Origin: Chloroflexi bacterium OLB13
GTDB taxonomy: Bacteria > Chloroflexota > Anaerolineae > Aggregatilineales > Phototrophicaceae
DNA: 64,000 nt
Assembly: GCA_001567485.1 (NCBI GenBank)
Contig: JZRA01000048.1
Span: 62,001 to 126,000 of the forward strand
Direction of reading: 5' to 3'
Part shown: in pieces, positions 38,234-46,295 of the stretch
How the letters are laid out: the number at the start of each line of letters is the position of its first letter
How positions within the stretch are numbered: position 1 is the first letter of the stretch
Translations under genes and position numbers: made by a program
Notes under the pieces: model-generated
The model's database searches: none
Told to the model about the DNA's origin: nothing
Seen by the model: the letters and a program-made list of their open reading frames with translations, nothing else

Positions 38234-38524
38234 ATGCCGGTATATACCTATCGCCGCGAAGACGGCACGTTGTTTGATGTCCGCCAATCGTTCTCCGATG
38301 ACGCCTTAACCGAAGACCCGTCAACCGGGCAGAAGGTCGTGCGTGTCGTGCAGAATACGGGGGTCATCTTCAAAGGCTCGGGGTTCTACACGACCGACGC
38401 AAAAGGCAGTCGAAACGGCAAGCGAAGCGGCGAAAGCAAGCCTGAGAGCAAACCAGCCGTGACCGACTCGGCCTCCAAGCCCGCCGAATCAGCCGCCCCA
38501 ACTGCCTCCGCCGCAGCCGACTAG
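38234..38524 (+). CDS. FmdB-like protein lacking the zinc-ribbon cysteines
   Basis: The 96-residue protein starts MPVYTYRREDGTLFDVRQSF and continues to VIFKGSGFYTTD, the frame of FmdB-family regulatory zinc ribbons (MPxYxYxCxxCG...F, ...FxGSGFYxTD). Here the four cysteines of the ribbon are missing: the first knuckle reads YTYRREDGTLFD and the second DPSTGQKVVRVV. The C-terminal 35 residues are a low-complexity Lys/Ser/Ala tail, as is common in the family. The start at ATG 38234 is favoured because it opens the family motif. Function unknown; loss of the metal site may mean a changed role. Confidence 0.75.
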   Translation: MPVYTYRREDGTLFDVRQSFSDDALTEDPSTGQKVVRVVQNTGVIFKGSGFYTTDAKGSRNGKRSGESKPESKPAVTDSASKPAESAAPTASAAAD

Positions 38525-38557
38525 CTCTGAAAACGTCTTCATTCCAACAACGACAAC

Positions 38558-38580
38558 GCCCGCGTTCGCCGCGGGCATTA
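38558..38580 (+). terminator. Hairpin between convergent genes
   Basis: GCCCGCG and CGCGGGC form a 7-base-pair stem with a 5-base loop after the FmdB-like gene, with ATTACTGTTTC following. It probably ends transcription from one or both sides; the T run is imperfect. Confidence 0.5.
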
Positions 38581-38594
38581 CTGTTTCTGGACGG

Positions 38595-38903
38595 TCAGAT
38601 TTGAAATTCACCGGATGTCCGCACGACTTTTTGCGTGTAGTTGGTGACGCACTCCAGAAGCCGTTCGTGCAGCCGCTGCCACTCCGGACTCTTGAGGATT
38701 TTGCGCATCGACGCAAGGTCGTCGGTCAAGCCTTCCGCCATGATTTGCGGCGTGTCTCCACTGGAGAACGTGGTCAGCCAGAGACCGATGAGTTCCAGCC
38801 CCAAGCGCGACAGCCCCGGCCCCCACTCGCGCACGACGAACTCGAAGTACTCCTGCTGTTGTTCCTGCTTGATGTCCCACTTCATCAGCAGTTTCACGCT
38901 CAT
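38595..38903 (-). CDS. Small conserved protein of unknown function, 102 residues
   Basis: Start ATG 38903 follows a GAGGAG site. The protein (MSVKLLMKWDIKQEQQQEYF, LGLELIGLWLTTFSSGDTPQ, LKSPEWQRLHERLLECV) has the strand-helix rhythm of dimeric ferredoxin-like (ABM/NIPSNAP-type) proteins but I do not recognise a named family. It lies 15 bases downstream of the MBL-fold hydrolase stop, so the two may form an operon. Confidence 0.65.
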   Translation of the reverse strand: MSVKLLMKWDIKQEQQQEYFEFVVREWGPGLSRLGLELIGLWLTTFSSGDTPQIMAEGLTDDLASMRKILKSPEWQRLHERLLECVTNYTQKVVRTSGEFQI

Positions 38904-38918
38904 CGCGAATACTCCTCG

Positions 38919-39562
38919 CTACCCGGCAGAGACCTGCGGGCGTAGCAAAATCACCTGTGGCTGTTCCGGCAGGCTGCCGGATGTGACCTTAAGTGTATCG
39001 TCTTCCTGCACTTTGCTCACCCCCATCTCTTTCAAGAACTTGTCGACCGGGTCGAGCAGCACCGTGAGGCAGGCAGCATGTAGTGCATCGGCACGATGTA
39101 ATTCGGTTCGATCAGCGCGATGACTTCGGCAGCCATGCTGGCACGCAGGCCGCCGCCACCGCCAACCGGCACGAGCAGCACGTTGACCGCGCCGAGCGTC
39201 TCAATCGTGGATTGGTCGGGGACGTGCGCCAAATCGCCGAGGTGCAGCACCGACAGCGACCCGTATTGAATCAGATAGCCAACGTTGCGATGCGTGCGTT
39301 CCTCGTCGACCAGATGCATCGGCAGGCCGTAGATGAATACGCCGCCGACTTCGTATTCGCCGGGGCCGCGCAGCACGTAATTGGCGCCCTTGACCGCGTC
39401 GACGCAATTATGGCCGGGGCGGTCGTGGCTGACCGTGACGACATCACCCTTGAGCTTGAGCGGCGGCAGGCCGATTTCCTCGCTGTAGGGATCGGTCACG
39501 ATTGAAATGCTCCCGCGTTCGGTCAAGCGGAAGCACGAATGGCCGTACCAAGTGAGTTCCAC
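38919..39562 (-). CDS. MBL-fold metal-dependent hydrolase, UlaG-like; single-base frameshift
   Basis: The reading starts at GTG 39562 with AAGGA upstream. It contains TWYGHSCFRL, VTVSHDRPGHNCVDA (the H-x-x-x-H type metal motif), GGVFIYGLPMH and LLVPVGGGG, then IPNY-type EPNYIVPMHYMLP, all of the beta-lactamase-fold hydrolases of the PF13483 kind. After MHYMLP the frame shifts: one more G in CTGCCTGCC gives PGLTVLLDPVDKFLKEMG and a normal end at TAG 38919-38921, for 214 residues. A longer frame is open but reads as a shadow (ASRCCSTRSTSS). Substrate unknown. The break is one of several of the same kind in this window. Confidence 0.83.
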
Positions 39563-39652
39563 GAATGTGTGTCCTTTGGGTTGAGCGGCTGCTCGCAGCC
39601 GACGCTCTTTTCCCTCAATTTTAGCACAAAATAGCGAGGATCGCGCGGGCGA

Positions 39653-41689
39653 TTACGGCGCATTCTGAAGCACCTGCGTAACGCCGATCGCGCTCACGAT
39701 CCAGCCCTCCTCGCCCTGCGCCGTGCGCACCCGCCACCAGCGCAGCGCGCCCTGATCATACGGGCCGGCCAGCACGCGCACGAACTCACCGTTGAGCAGA
39801 TAGCGGATCACGTTCGGAACGTCCGCGTTCGGTTCAGTCCGCAGGTTCAGTCCCTCGCTGTTCGGACTCGCCACGACCAGCTCCTGCCCCGGCTCAAATT
39901 CCGACCCTTCGACCACGCCGGACGGCAGCGCTCCGGAGAACGCGGCGGCGGGCGTCACACGCACCGTGTTGGCGCCGGTCGTGTCCAGCGGCCGGATGTC
40001 CCCACACGCGACCGCCCCGTCAAGCGGCACGTTTTCCGGCACGTCGACCACCCCCAACACCTGCGATCCATTGGCATCGCGCCCGCCGACGATGACCGCA
40101 CGGCTGTTGGTCGCCCAGTCGCTGAACTCGTACTTGCACACATCGCGGCGCAGCCGCTTGAACGCGCCATCGGCGGCCAGCGGCAGCACGATGAACGCCA
40201 ACCGCTGATCCTCGCGGATACGCAGGCGGGCGAGCAGGCGCGTCCCATCCGGCGACCAACTTACCGAAACCGCATACCAGCCTGTGTTGAACTGCTCAGG
40301 CTCACCCACCGGCGGGTTGACGTAGGGGTCGCTCTCGGCATTGACGAAGTCAGGGCAGTTATGCACGTTGCGGCGGCAGTTGTGCATCACCTGATAGGCC
40401 TCGCCGCTGCGGGTGTCCCACCACCACACACCATCGTTGGCATCGCCGCGCTGCGGGTTGTCGACGATAAACGCGATCCGCAATCCATCCGGCGACCATG
40501 ACGCGGCCGTCACCAGCTTATCGCTGTTTTCGAGGCTGCCCGGCCCGAACGACGTAAACGGCGCCGGCATACCATGGCGCTCGCCGTTGACTTCCCAGTA
40601 CATCACGCCGAACTCATCGGTCACGATGGCCTCGCCGGGGTGGGCCGGGTTCGGAACACGGAACGGCTGATACGCGGACGGCGACGCGGCCACTTGTGAC
40701 GCGGCGTTCAGCGCCCCCGGATCGACTTGGAACGGCAGTCCTCCGACCGCTTCTGGCAGGGGCAGCAGCACTTGGATGAGCGCGACTGACAGCGTAGGCG
40801 GCGGAGTCACGGGCGGCACGCGCGGCGGCGGCGTGAGGGTCGGGGTCGAGGTTGCACCTGCATCGCCGGTATCACCGGCGGCGGGCGTCAAGGTTGGGAG
40901 CGGCGACTCTGGCGCGGTGTCGGACGGCCCAAGCGTGACGGCCGGAGGCGATTCAGCCGTCTGCGGCGGCGCGGTGAACACCACCGTCGGCGTCGGCGTG
41001 TCGGTATCGCGCGGCGTCCATGTGGGGGCTGGCGTCATGAAGAACGGATCGACCGTCGCCGTTGACGAGGGAACCTGATCGGGCGTGCGGCTCGGCGGAA
41101 CACGGGTCAGCGTTGCGGTGCGGCTCGCCGTGACACTGGGCGTCTGCGTCAGGCTGGATGTCGCCGTGATGGTCGCCGTGGGCTGCGGGGTCAGCGTCGC
41201 CGACGGCGTGAACGTCGCAGTGTGGCTGGGCGTCTCCGTCGGCAGTGGCGTGTGCGTGTCGGTCGGCGTCGGGGACAGCGACGGCGACGAGGTGAACGTC
41301 GGCGTGACGCTGGACGTATGAGTCGGGCCGAGCGTGGGCAGCGGCGTGTTGGTCGGCGGCACGGTGTTCGTCGGCGATGCTGTCGGGGTCGGGCTGAGCG
41401 TCGGGGTCGAGGTCGCTGTCCGCGATGGCGTGACGCTGGGCGCAGTGGTCACGCTCGGCTCAGGCGACGGCGTTGTGCTGGACTGCGGCGACGCCGTCGC
41501 GCTGGGGCGCGCCGTGTTGGTCAGCGTCGGGCGCGGCGTGCGTGACGGCACGAGGGCGATCGCGGTGGTGGCGAGCGTGGCGCTGGGGGTCAGCGTCGGC
41601 GCGACCGTTGGCGTCGGCTGCGGGATGCCGATGCTGGCGCAGGATGTCAACAGCAGTGCGCACAGCACAGTCGCCAGTTTCCGATACAC
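39653..41689 (-). CDS. Lipoprotein with Thr-Pro spacer, TolB-like propeller and SH3b domain
   Basis: The 678-residue protein has a lipoprotein signal (MYRKLATVLCALLLTSC, lipobox LTSC). Residues ~25-300 are a Thr-Pro spacer; residues ~330-590 are a TolB-type propeller (AASWSPDGLRIAFIVDNPQ, VSWSPDGTRLLARL, cysteines in MHNCRRNVHNC and CKYEFSDW) clearly related to the protein at 7880-9031; the C-terminus is an SH3b domain (VASPNSEGLNLRTEPN, GALRWWRVRTAQGEEGWIVS). The layout suggests a surface protein held away from the membrane by the spacer. Start ATG 41689 is the first Met of the signal. No enzyme motif is seen. Confidence 0.8.
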   Translation of the reverse strand: MYRKLATVLCALLLTSCASIGIPQPTPTVAPTLTPSATLATTAIALVPSRTPRPTLTNTARPSATASPQSSTTPSPEPSVTTAPSVTPSRTATSTPTLSPTPTASPTNTVPPTNTPLPTLGPTHTSSVTPTFTSSPSLSPTPTDTHTPLPTETPSHTATFTPSATLTPQPTATITATSSLTQTPSVTASRTATLTRVPPSRTPDQVPSSTATVDPFFMTPAPTWTPRDTDTPTPTVVFTAPPQTAESPPAVTLGPSDTAPESPLPTLTPAAGDTGDAGATSTPTLTPPPRVPPVTPPPTLSVALIQVLLPLPEAVGGLPFQVDPGALNAASQVAASPSAYQPFRVPNPAHPGEAIVTDEFGVMYWEVNGERHGMPAPFTSFGPGSLENSDKLVTAASWSPDGLRIAFIVDNPQRGDANDGVWWWDTRSGEAYQVMHNCRRNVHNCPDFVNAESDPYVNPPVGEPEQFNTGWYAVSVSWSPDGTRLLARLRIREDQRLAFIVLPLAADGAFKRLRRDVCKYEFSDWATNSRAVIVGGRDANGSQVLGVVDVPENVPLDGAVACGDIRPLDTTGANTVRVTPAAAFSGALPSGVVEGSEFEPGQELVVASPNSEGLNLRTEPNADVPNVIRYLLNGEFVRVLAGPYDQGALRWWRVRTAQGEEGWIVSAIGVTQVLQNAP
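40780..41640. repeat. Imperfect GTCGGCGT-type coding repeats (Thr-Pro spacer)
   Basis: Imperfect direct repeats of GTCGGCGT/GGCGTG type encode the Thr-Pro spacer of the lipoprotein on the minus strand. It resembles the repeat at 23870-24330 in composition but the two are not identical. Confidence 0.8.
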
Positions 41690-41760
41690 GATCTGCCCCT
41701 TTTGAGATGCCGCATCACTTCCAGTATAGCGAACCTGAGGCCATGCTCTACGCGCTCACC

Positions 41761-42543
41761 CTACGCCGTCCGTATGCGCGATCTGCGCTTAACGATCCAT
41801 ACCGCGACGCCCGCCGTACACGCGGCAAGATCGGCCCACCGGTCAGCTCGCAGCCCCGCCAGCATCAACGCCGGATCGCCCCGCAGGCCGCCGAGTACTG
41901 CGCTGCCTCCGAAACATAGGATAACGGCGGCCATCAGCAGGCGCGCGCCGCGAACGCCCAGTGCGCAAAGGCCAAGCACCACCGCAATCGTCACGGCAGA
42001 CGCCGCCATGCCGAGGGGCTGCACGGCATAACGCGGCGCGACCATCAGGTATTCGCCGGCGGCTTCCCACACCTGCCACGCCGGATAGTTCTGGAGGTTG
42101 TCGACCTCCACGCCATACGCACAGGACGCGGCGGCGCATCCCCACCACGCCGCGAACGCGATCAGCGGAAGCCCGGCGCCCAACGCGGTTAGCAGCGGAC
42201 GAAGCGGCTTATCGGCGCGGCGCGTCCACACCGCCCCTACGCCTACCGCCGCCAGCAGCGCGAGGCGCGGCTCAAGCCCGCCGGACGCCACGTTGAACGC
42301 CTGACCGGAATCACCCGCGAAGAACCGCGCGTTGTACAGCACGTACTCGACCCTGCCAGCAGCAATCGCGGCGGCGGCCATGACCAGCGTCATCGTCGCC
42401 ACACGCTGCGGCGCCCACACGCCGGCGTACAGCGCGAGGACAAGGAGCGCGGTCACCGCACATGCGGTACCGATCAGCAGTGGGTAGGCTGGCAGCAGGT
42501 ATCCAAAGACGTTGGCGGTCGGCCCGTCAAGCGCGATCAACAT
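41761..42543 (-). CDS. Membrane protein distantly like prolipoprotein diacylglyceryl transferase (Lgt)
   Basis: The 260-residue protein has about seven membrane segments. Several blocks recall Lgt: AAGRVEYVLYNARFFAGD followed by ASGGLEPRLALLAAV, and WWGCAAASCAYGVEVDN where Lgt has its GCCYG region. The canonical conserved Arg, His and Gly motifs of Lgt are only partly kept (no H-G in GGLxxHG; the segment reads GGLEPR). It may be a diverged member of the Lgt superfamily with another lipid or sugar substrate, or an inactive form. Start ATG 42543 is the first in the frame; a weak ribosome-binding site precedes it. It is divergent from the kinase gene. Confidence 0.6.
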   Translation of the reverse strand: MLIALDGPTANVFGYLLPAYPLLIGTACAVTALLVLALYAGVWAPQRVATMTLVMAAAAIAAGRVEYVLYNARFFAGDSGQAFNVASGGLEPRLALLAAVGVGAVWTRRADKPLRPLLTALGAGLPLIAFAAWWGCAAASCAYGVEVDNLQNYPAWQVWEAAGEYLMVAPRYAVQPLGMAASAVTIAVVLGLCALGVRGARLLMAAVILCFGGSAVLGGLRGDPALMLAGLRADRWADLAACTAGVAVWIVKRRSRIRTA

Positions 42544-42629
42544 CGGTGCGGCGCATCCAGAGGTTGACGAAACACGCTATAGTCTATGCTAACTTTATCG
42601 ATCTGGCCCCGACGTTACTCCGACGAGTC

Positions 42630-43585
42630 ATGCGCACCCCACCACCGATCTCCGTCAACGTCATCGAAGCCGCCCTGCGCGATGCCTTCGCCATGAAGCA
42701 GCCGCACCTGACCTTTGTGCGCGGCGGTGAGGAAGCGTGGGCCTTCAACGTCGCCAGCGCCGAAGGAGCGTTCCACCTCAAGATCTACAGCAGCGCGGAC
42801 GACTTACTGCTCGAACGGCTTGACGCGTGCCTCGCACTTCGCACGGCGCTGGACACCGCTTCCGTCGTGTCTGCGGTGCCGACCCGCGCCGGAAGCCTGA
42901 TGTTTCAAGTCGCCGGATTCAACGCGGCGCTTTTTCCGTATGTCTTGGCGATGCCGTTTCGCAAGCTGGAGTGGACGCAGGAACAGTCGACGGCGGTTGG
43001 AAGGCTGCTTGCGCGGATTCACGCCGCGCCTCTCGATGTGCCGCTCGCCGCCGAGTCGTTTTCAACGGGGGCGGCCGACGCGGCGCAGAAGGTGATCGAC
43101 GCGCTGCTTGCGGCGTTGGAAAGTGCAAACCCCGTCCACCATGCCACCGCCCGTCTTCTGCTGCCGTGTGAGGGTGCGCTCCGGCGAGAGATCGACCGGC
43201 TTCGGCGTGCGTCGGAAACGGTGCGGCATACTCCGGCTGCGATGGTGGTCTGCCACGGTGATCTGACGTGGGACAACGTCTTGTTTGGGCCTGAGCCGTA
43301 CTTGATCGACTGGGATGATATGCTGTACGCGCCCAAAGAACGCGACTTGATGTTCTACGCCGATCCCAACGATCCCGTGCTGGAAGCCTACGGGCAAGCG
43401 GGCGGCGATACCCGACTGGATGCGGACGCCTGATGTATTACCGTGCGCTGTGGAATAATGAGGAAGTTGCGGACTTCGGCGGGCGCTTGTTGTTCGGGAC
43501 GCATTCCGCGGCTCAGAACGACCACGACCTCGCCCAACTCGGAAATTTCTTGATCTACAGCGGGCTGGACGCGCGCGCGACTTGA
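42630..43585 (+). CDS. APH-family kinase (phosphotransferase), AmgK-like; single-base frameshift
   Basis: The protein starts at ATG 42630 (MRTPPPISVNVIEAALRDAF) and has the aminoglycoside/choline-kinase fold: glycine-rich RGGEEAWAFNV, LLARIHAAP, and the catalytic loop CHGDLTWDNVLFGPEP with the metal-binding LIDWDD. After GDTRLDADA the frame meets a stop; one more C in GACGCC restores ALMYYRALWNNEEVADF and a clean end at 43583-43585, for 318 residues. Members phosphorylate small hydroxyl compounds. Because a sugar nucleotidyltransferase starts 22 bases downstream, the pair resembles AmgK-MurU, which recycle N-acetylmuramic acid to UDP-MurNAc. That is inference; the substrate is not shown by the sequence. 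Confidence 0.8.
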
Positions 43586-43606
43586 TACACTGAGGACAAG
43601 AGACTT

Positions 43607-44899
43607 ATGCAGAAACCGTATCTGATCGTTCTTGCCGGCGGGGCGTCGTCGCGGATGTGGCCGCTGCGCGAAAAGTCGTTGATCCGCTTCGGTGAGCATC
43701 CGCTCCTGATCTATCAGCTCCAGCGCTATTCGGCGCTCGGGTTCAGCGACGTCGTGATCGTCGGCAACCCGGAAAACACGCAGATTATTCAGGACATGAC
43801 CTCCCGCGTGACAGGCCTACAGGTACAGGTCGTCACACAGCCTGAGCCGAAGGGCATGGGCGACGCCCTGCTGCGCGCAGGCGAAGTGCTGCCGTTGGCG
43901 GAACATCCGGCAGTGTACGTGACGCAGGTACACGACTTGACCGACAGCGCCCTGCACCTCGAAATGCTCGACCGCTACCGTGCCGATCCGTCGCGGTCGT
44001 ATCTGGCCGGCGTCGAGCGCGAGGATTACTTCCCCGGCGGCTATCTGATCGTCAACGGTGACGGCCGTATCACCGGAATCGTCGAAAAGCCCGGCGCGGA
44101 AAACCGCCCAAGCAACCTCGTCAACATCGTAGCCCACATCCACTCCGATGCGACTCGCTTGATCGACGCGATCAAAACCGAGTACGCGCGCGCCGCGACG
44201 CCTGACGATCACTACGAGCGCGCTATGGATCGATTGATGGCCGATCATCCGTACCACGTCGTGCGGTACAGCGGACAGTGGACGGCGCTCAAATTCCCGT
44301 GGCATGTACTCGACGTGATGAACTTCTTCCTCGGCCAGATCGACGGCCAGAACGTCCATCCCAGCGCGTTCGTCGCCAAGACAGCATCGCTGATCGGGAA
44401 CGTGTATATCGGCCCGGATGTGCGCATCTTCCCCGGCGCGGCGGTCGTCGGCCCGGCTTATGTAGGCGCAGGGTCAATCGTCGGCAACAACGCGCTCGTG
44501 CGTAATTCGATGGTGTTGAACCACGTCGACGTCGGTTTCACCACCGAGGTCGCGCGTAGTTACGTGGCTGACAACTGCGCGCTGCACGCATGCCGCGTGT
44601 TGGACTCGATCTTTGCTCCGGGCGTGAACTTCAGCGCGGGCTGCACGACCGCCAACCTGCGCATGGATCGCGGCCCTGTTCCGACGGTCGTCAAAGGCGC
44701 GCGCGTCGATACCGGCCTGCCAAAGCTCGGCGCGATCGTCGGTCAGAACGCGTTCCTATCGGTCGACGTAATGACCATGCCCGGCGTCAAAGTCGGCGAA
44801 GGCGCACAGGTCGGCCCCGGCACGCATGTGTTTCACGATGTGCCGGATCGGACGCGTGTTTACGTCAAGCAGGATGTGCAGACCGTATCGCTGGACTAA
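43607..44899 (+). CDS. Sugar-1-phosphate nucleotidyltransferase with left-handed beta-helix
   Basis: The 430-residue protein has an N-terminal nucleotidyltransferase domain (LIVLAGGASSRMWPLREKSL, GDAL-type KGMGDALLRAG, LAGVEREDYFPGGYLIVNGD, GIVEKPG) and a C-terminal left-handed beta-helix with hexapeptide-type turns (GNVYIGPDVRIFPGAAVVGP, VGAGSIVGNNALVRNS, GPGTHVFHD). It would join a sugar 1-phosphate to a nucleotide; the helix may add an acetyltransferase-like or trimer-forming part. Length and layout are like GlmU or bifunctional archaeal enzymes. Its neighbour is an APH-family kinase that could supply the sugar phosphate. Start ATG 43607 has no strong ribosome-binding site. Confidence 0.85.
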   Translation: MQKPYLIVLAGGASSRMWPLREKSLIRFGEHPLLIYQLQRYSALGFSDVVIVGNPENTQIIQDMTSRVTGLQVQVVTQPEPKGMGDALLRAGEVLPLAEHPAVYVTQVHDLTDSALHLEMLDRYRADPSRSYLAGVEREDYFPGGYLIVNGDGRITGIVEKPGAENRPSNLVNIVAHIHSDATRLIDAIKTEYARAATPDDHYERAMDRLMADHPYHVVRYSGQWTALKFPWHVLDVMNFFLGQIDGQNVHPSAFVAKTASLIGNVYIGPDVRIFPGAAVVGPAYVGAGSIVGNNALVRNSMVLNHVDVGFTTEVARSYVADNCALHACRVLDSIFAPGVNFSAGCTTANLRMDRGPVPTVVKGARVDTGLPKLGAIVGQNAFLSVDVMTMPGVKVGEGAQVGPGTHVFHDVPDRTRVYVKQDVQTVSLD

Positions 44900-44935
44900 A
44901 CCGCCCGCATCTCGCGGCGTCAGCGACGGCTCAGG

Positions 44936-45835
44936 CTAGAACGACGGACGGAAGACGACCCGGTAAGACGAATAGGTATCTTGGCCGGTTGGGCCGTTGC
45001 AGATTTCGCTGGTGACGACCTGAGACGGATCGCTCTGGCCGGGCATATCGACGGTATAGCCGACGCCGGGTTCCATCGTAAAGTCGGCGTAATCGCGGCC
45101 CCGTTCAGGCTTCAGGCCGGTGACGAATACGCTCTCCCCGTCACGCCAGCTTGCGCGCACACGCTGGCCGGGAAGCGGCGTGCCGTCGCGTTCCTGCACC
45201 TGAACGACGATAATTCCCGGCGTATCCGCATCGCAGAATCGTTCGAGCCGGACGATGTCGAAAGCCCCCTGCGGCGCGACGGTCGGCACAACGCGCACCG
45301 GCGTGCTGCCCTGCTCGTTCGGATCAGGCGGCGGCGTAGCGGTCTTGGTCGGCGGGGGCGGAAGGGTCGGGATTTCAAATACCGTGGATTGCGGTGTGGG
45401 GGTCGGGCCGACGAACAGCGGGATAAGCTGGTCGGCGCATCCGGCCCGGCCTTGATTGCGATAGAACGTCATCATGGTGCGGATCGCGCGCTCGCCGCTG
45501 GCGCTGTCGACGTAGCCTGAGCGCGCCAAGTCGCACGCGATGTCGGCGACGTACTGCACCGGATCGCCCGGCGGGCGCAGGTCGAGCAGGCGCGATACGG
45601 CCGCGCCAAGATCACTGTCATATCCGTAGTTCACCATGATCGCTACGACATAGTTGGCGCGGCTCTGGGCGTTCAACTGCCACGGCGCTGTGTCGGTCTC
45701 CTCAACCGGCGCGACCTGCCACGCCCAGTACAGGCCGCCGGCCAAGCCCGCGAGAATCCCGAAGATCAACGCGCCCCATGACAGCGCGCGGCGCGGACGG
45801 TAATAGCGGCTGTCCCGTGGAATCTGCGCGTTCAT
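44936..45835 (-). CDS. Membrane-anchored protein of unknown function with Thr-Pro linker
   Basis: The 299-residue protein has a basic start (DSRYYRPRRALSWGALIF), one membrane segment (~18-40), and an extracellular part. Residues ~55-125 (ANYVVAIMVNYGYDSDLGAA, then DLARSGYVDSASGERA) resemble the extracellular part of the next protein, so the two share a domain. A Thr-Pro linker (PPPPTKTATPPPDPNE) leads to a C-terminal beta-rich domain with FCDADTPGIIVVQVQERDG and RVRASWRDGESVFV. The start overlaps the neighbour's stop (ATGA). Function unknown. Confidence 0.7.
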   Translation of the reverse strand: MNAQIPRDSRYYRPRRALSWGALIFGILAGLAGGLYWAWQVAPVEETDTAPWQLNAQSRANYVVAIMVNYGYDSDLGAAVSRLLDLRPPGDPVQYVADIACDLARSGYVDSASGERAIRTMMTFYRNQGRAGCADQLIPLFVGPTPTPQSTVFEIPTLPPPPTKTATPPPDPNEQGSTPVRVVPTVAPQGAFDIVRLERFCDADTPGIIVVQVQERDGTPLPGQRVRASWRDGESVFVTGLKPERGRDYADFTMEPGVGYTVDMPGQSDPSQVVTSEICNGPTGQDTYSSYRVVFRPSF

Positions 45836-46212
45836 CCCCCCTCCGGCACCGTCGCCTGACGATAGGAGTCGAACTGGGGCGAGGTGCGGCCAAGCCCTTC
45901 GCTAAGCGCGATCAATGCGCGGATCTCTCCCAAATCGCGCGAGTTGGCGATGTAACGCTCGGCCTGCTGAAACACGAAATCCGGGACATCGGCAACGCCA
46001 AGCACGCGCAGCCGTTCGATGGCAGCCAACGCATCGCCGTCGCTGCGATAGCCGTTGGCGATCATCACCGTGTACGTATCGCGGTACTGCGGATCGAGCC
46101 GGCCGATCGGGCTGTCAAGATACTCGACCGGAAATTGAAACCAGCCGAGATAAAGGCCAACGATGACACCGATGACCAGTCCGATAACCAGTGAAAGCAG
46201 AAAACGAACCAT
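45832..46212 (-). CDS. Small membrane-anchored protein, paralogous domain to its neighbour
   Basis: The 126-residue protein has an N-terminal membrane segment (RFLLSLVIGLVIGVIVGLYL) and a short extracellular domain beginning PVEYLDSPIGRLDPQY and DTYTVMIANGYRSDGDALAA. The latter aligns by eye with NYVVAIMVNYGYDSDLGAA of the neighbouring gene. It is followed by the neighbour with ATGA overlap, so the pair is translationally coupled. A terminator-like hairpin sits just upstream, between mutS2 and this gene, so a separate promoter is expected. Function unknown. Confidence 0.68.
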   Translation of the reverse strand: MVRFLLSLVIGLVIGVIVGLYLGWFQFPVEYLDSPIGRLDPQYRDTYTVMIANGYRSDGDALAAIERLRVLGVADVPDFVFQQAERYIANSRDLGEIRALIALSEGLGRTSPQFDSYRQATVPEGG

Positions 46213-46224
46213 GTGCCCGTGGGG

Positions 46225-46278
46225 AAAGAAAACGACTGCCTGAGCGTAATAATACGCACGAGGCAGTCGTTTGAACAG
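46225..46278 (-). terminator. Rho-independent terminator after mutS2
   Basis: AAACGACTGCCT (46230-46241) and AGGCAGTCGTTT (46261-46272) are perfectly complementary; the loop is 19 bases. On the minus strand the stem is followed by TTTTCTTTCC. It lies just after the mutS2 stop. Confidence 0.85.
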
Positions 46279-46295
46279 CCAGCGTCGGATAAACG

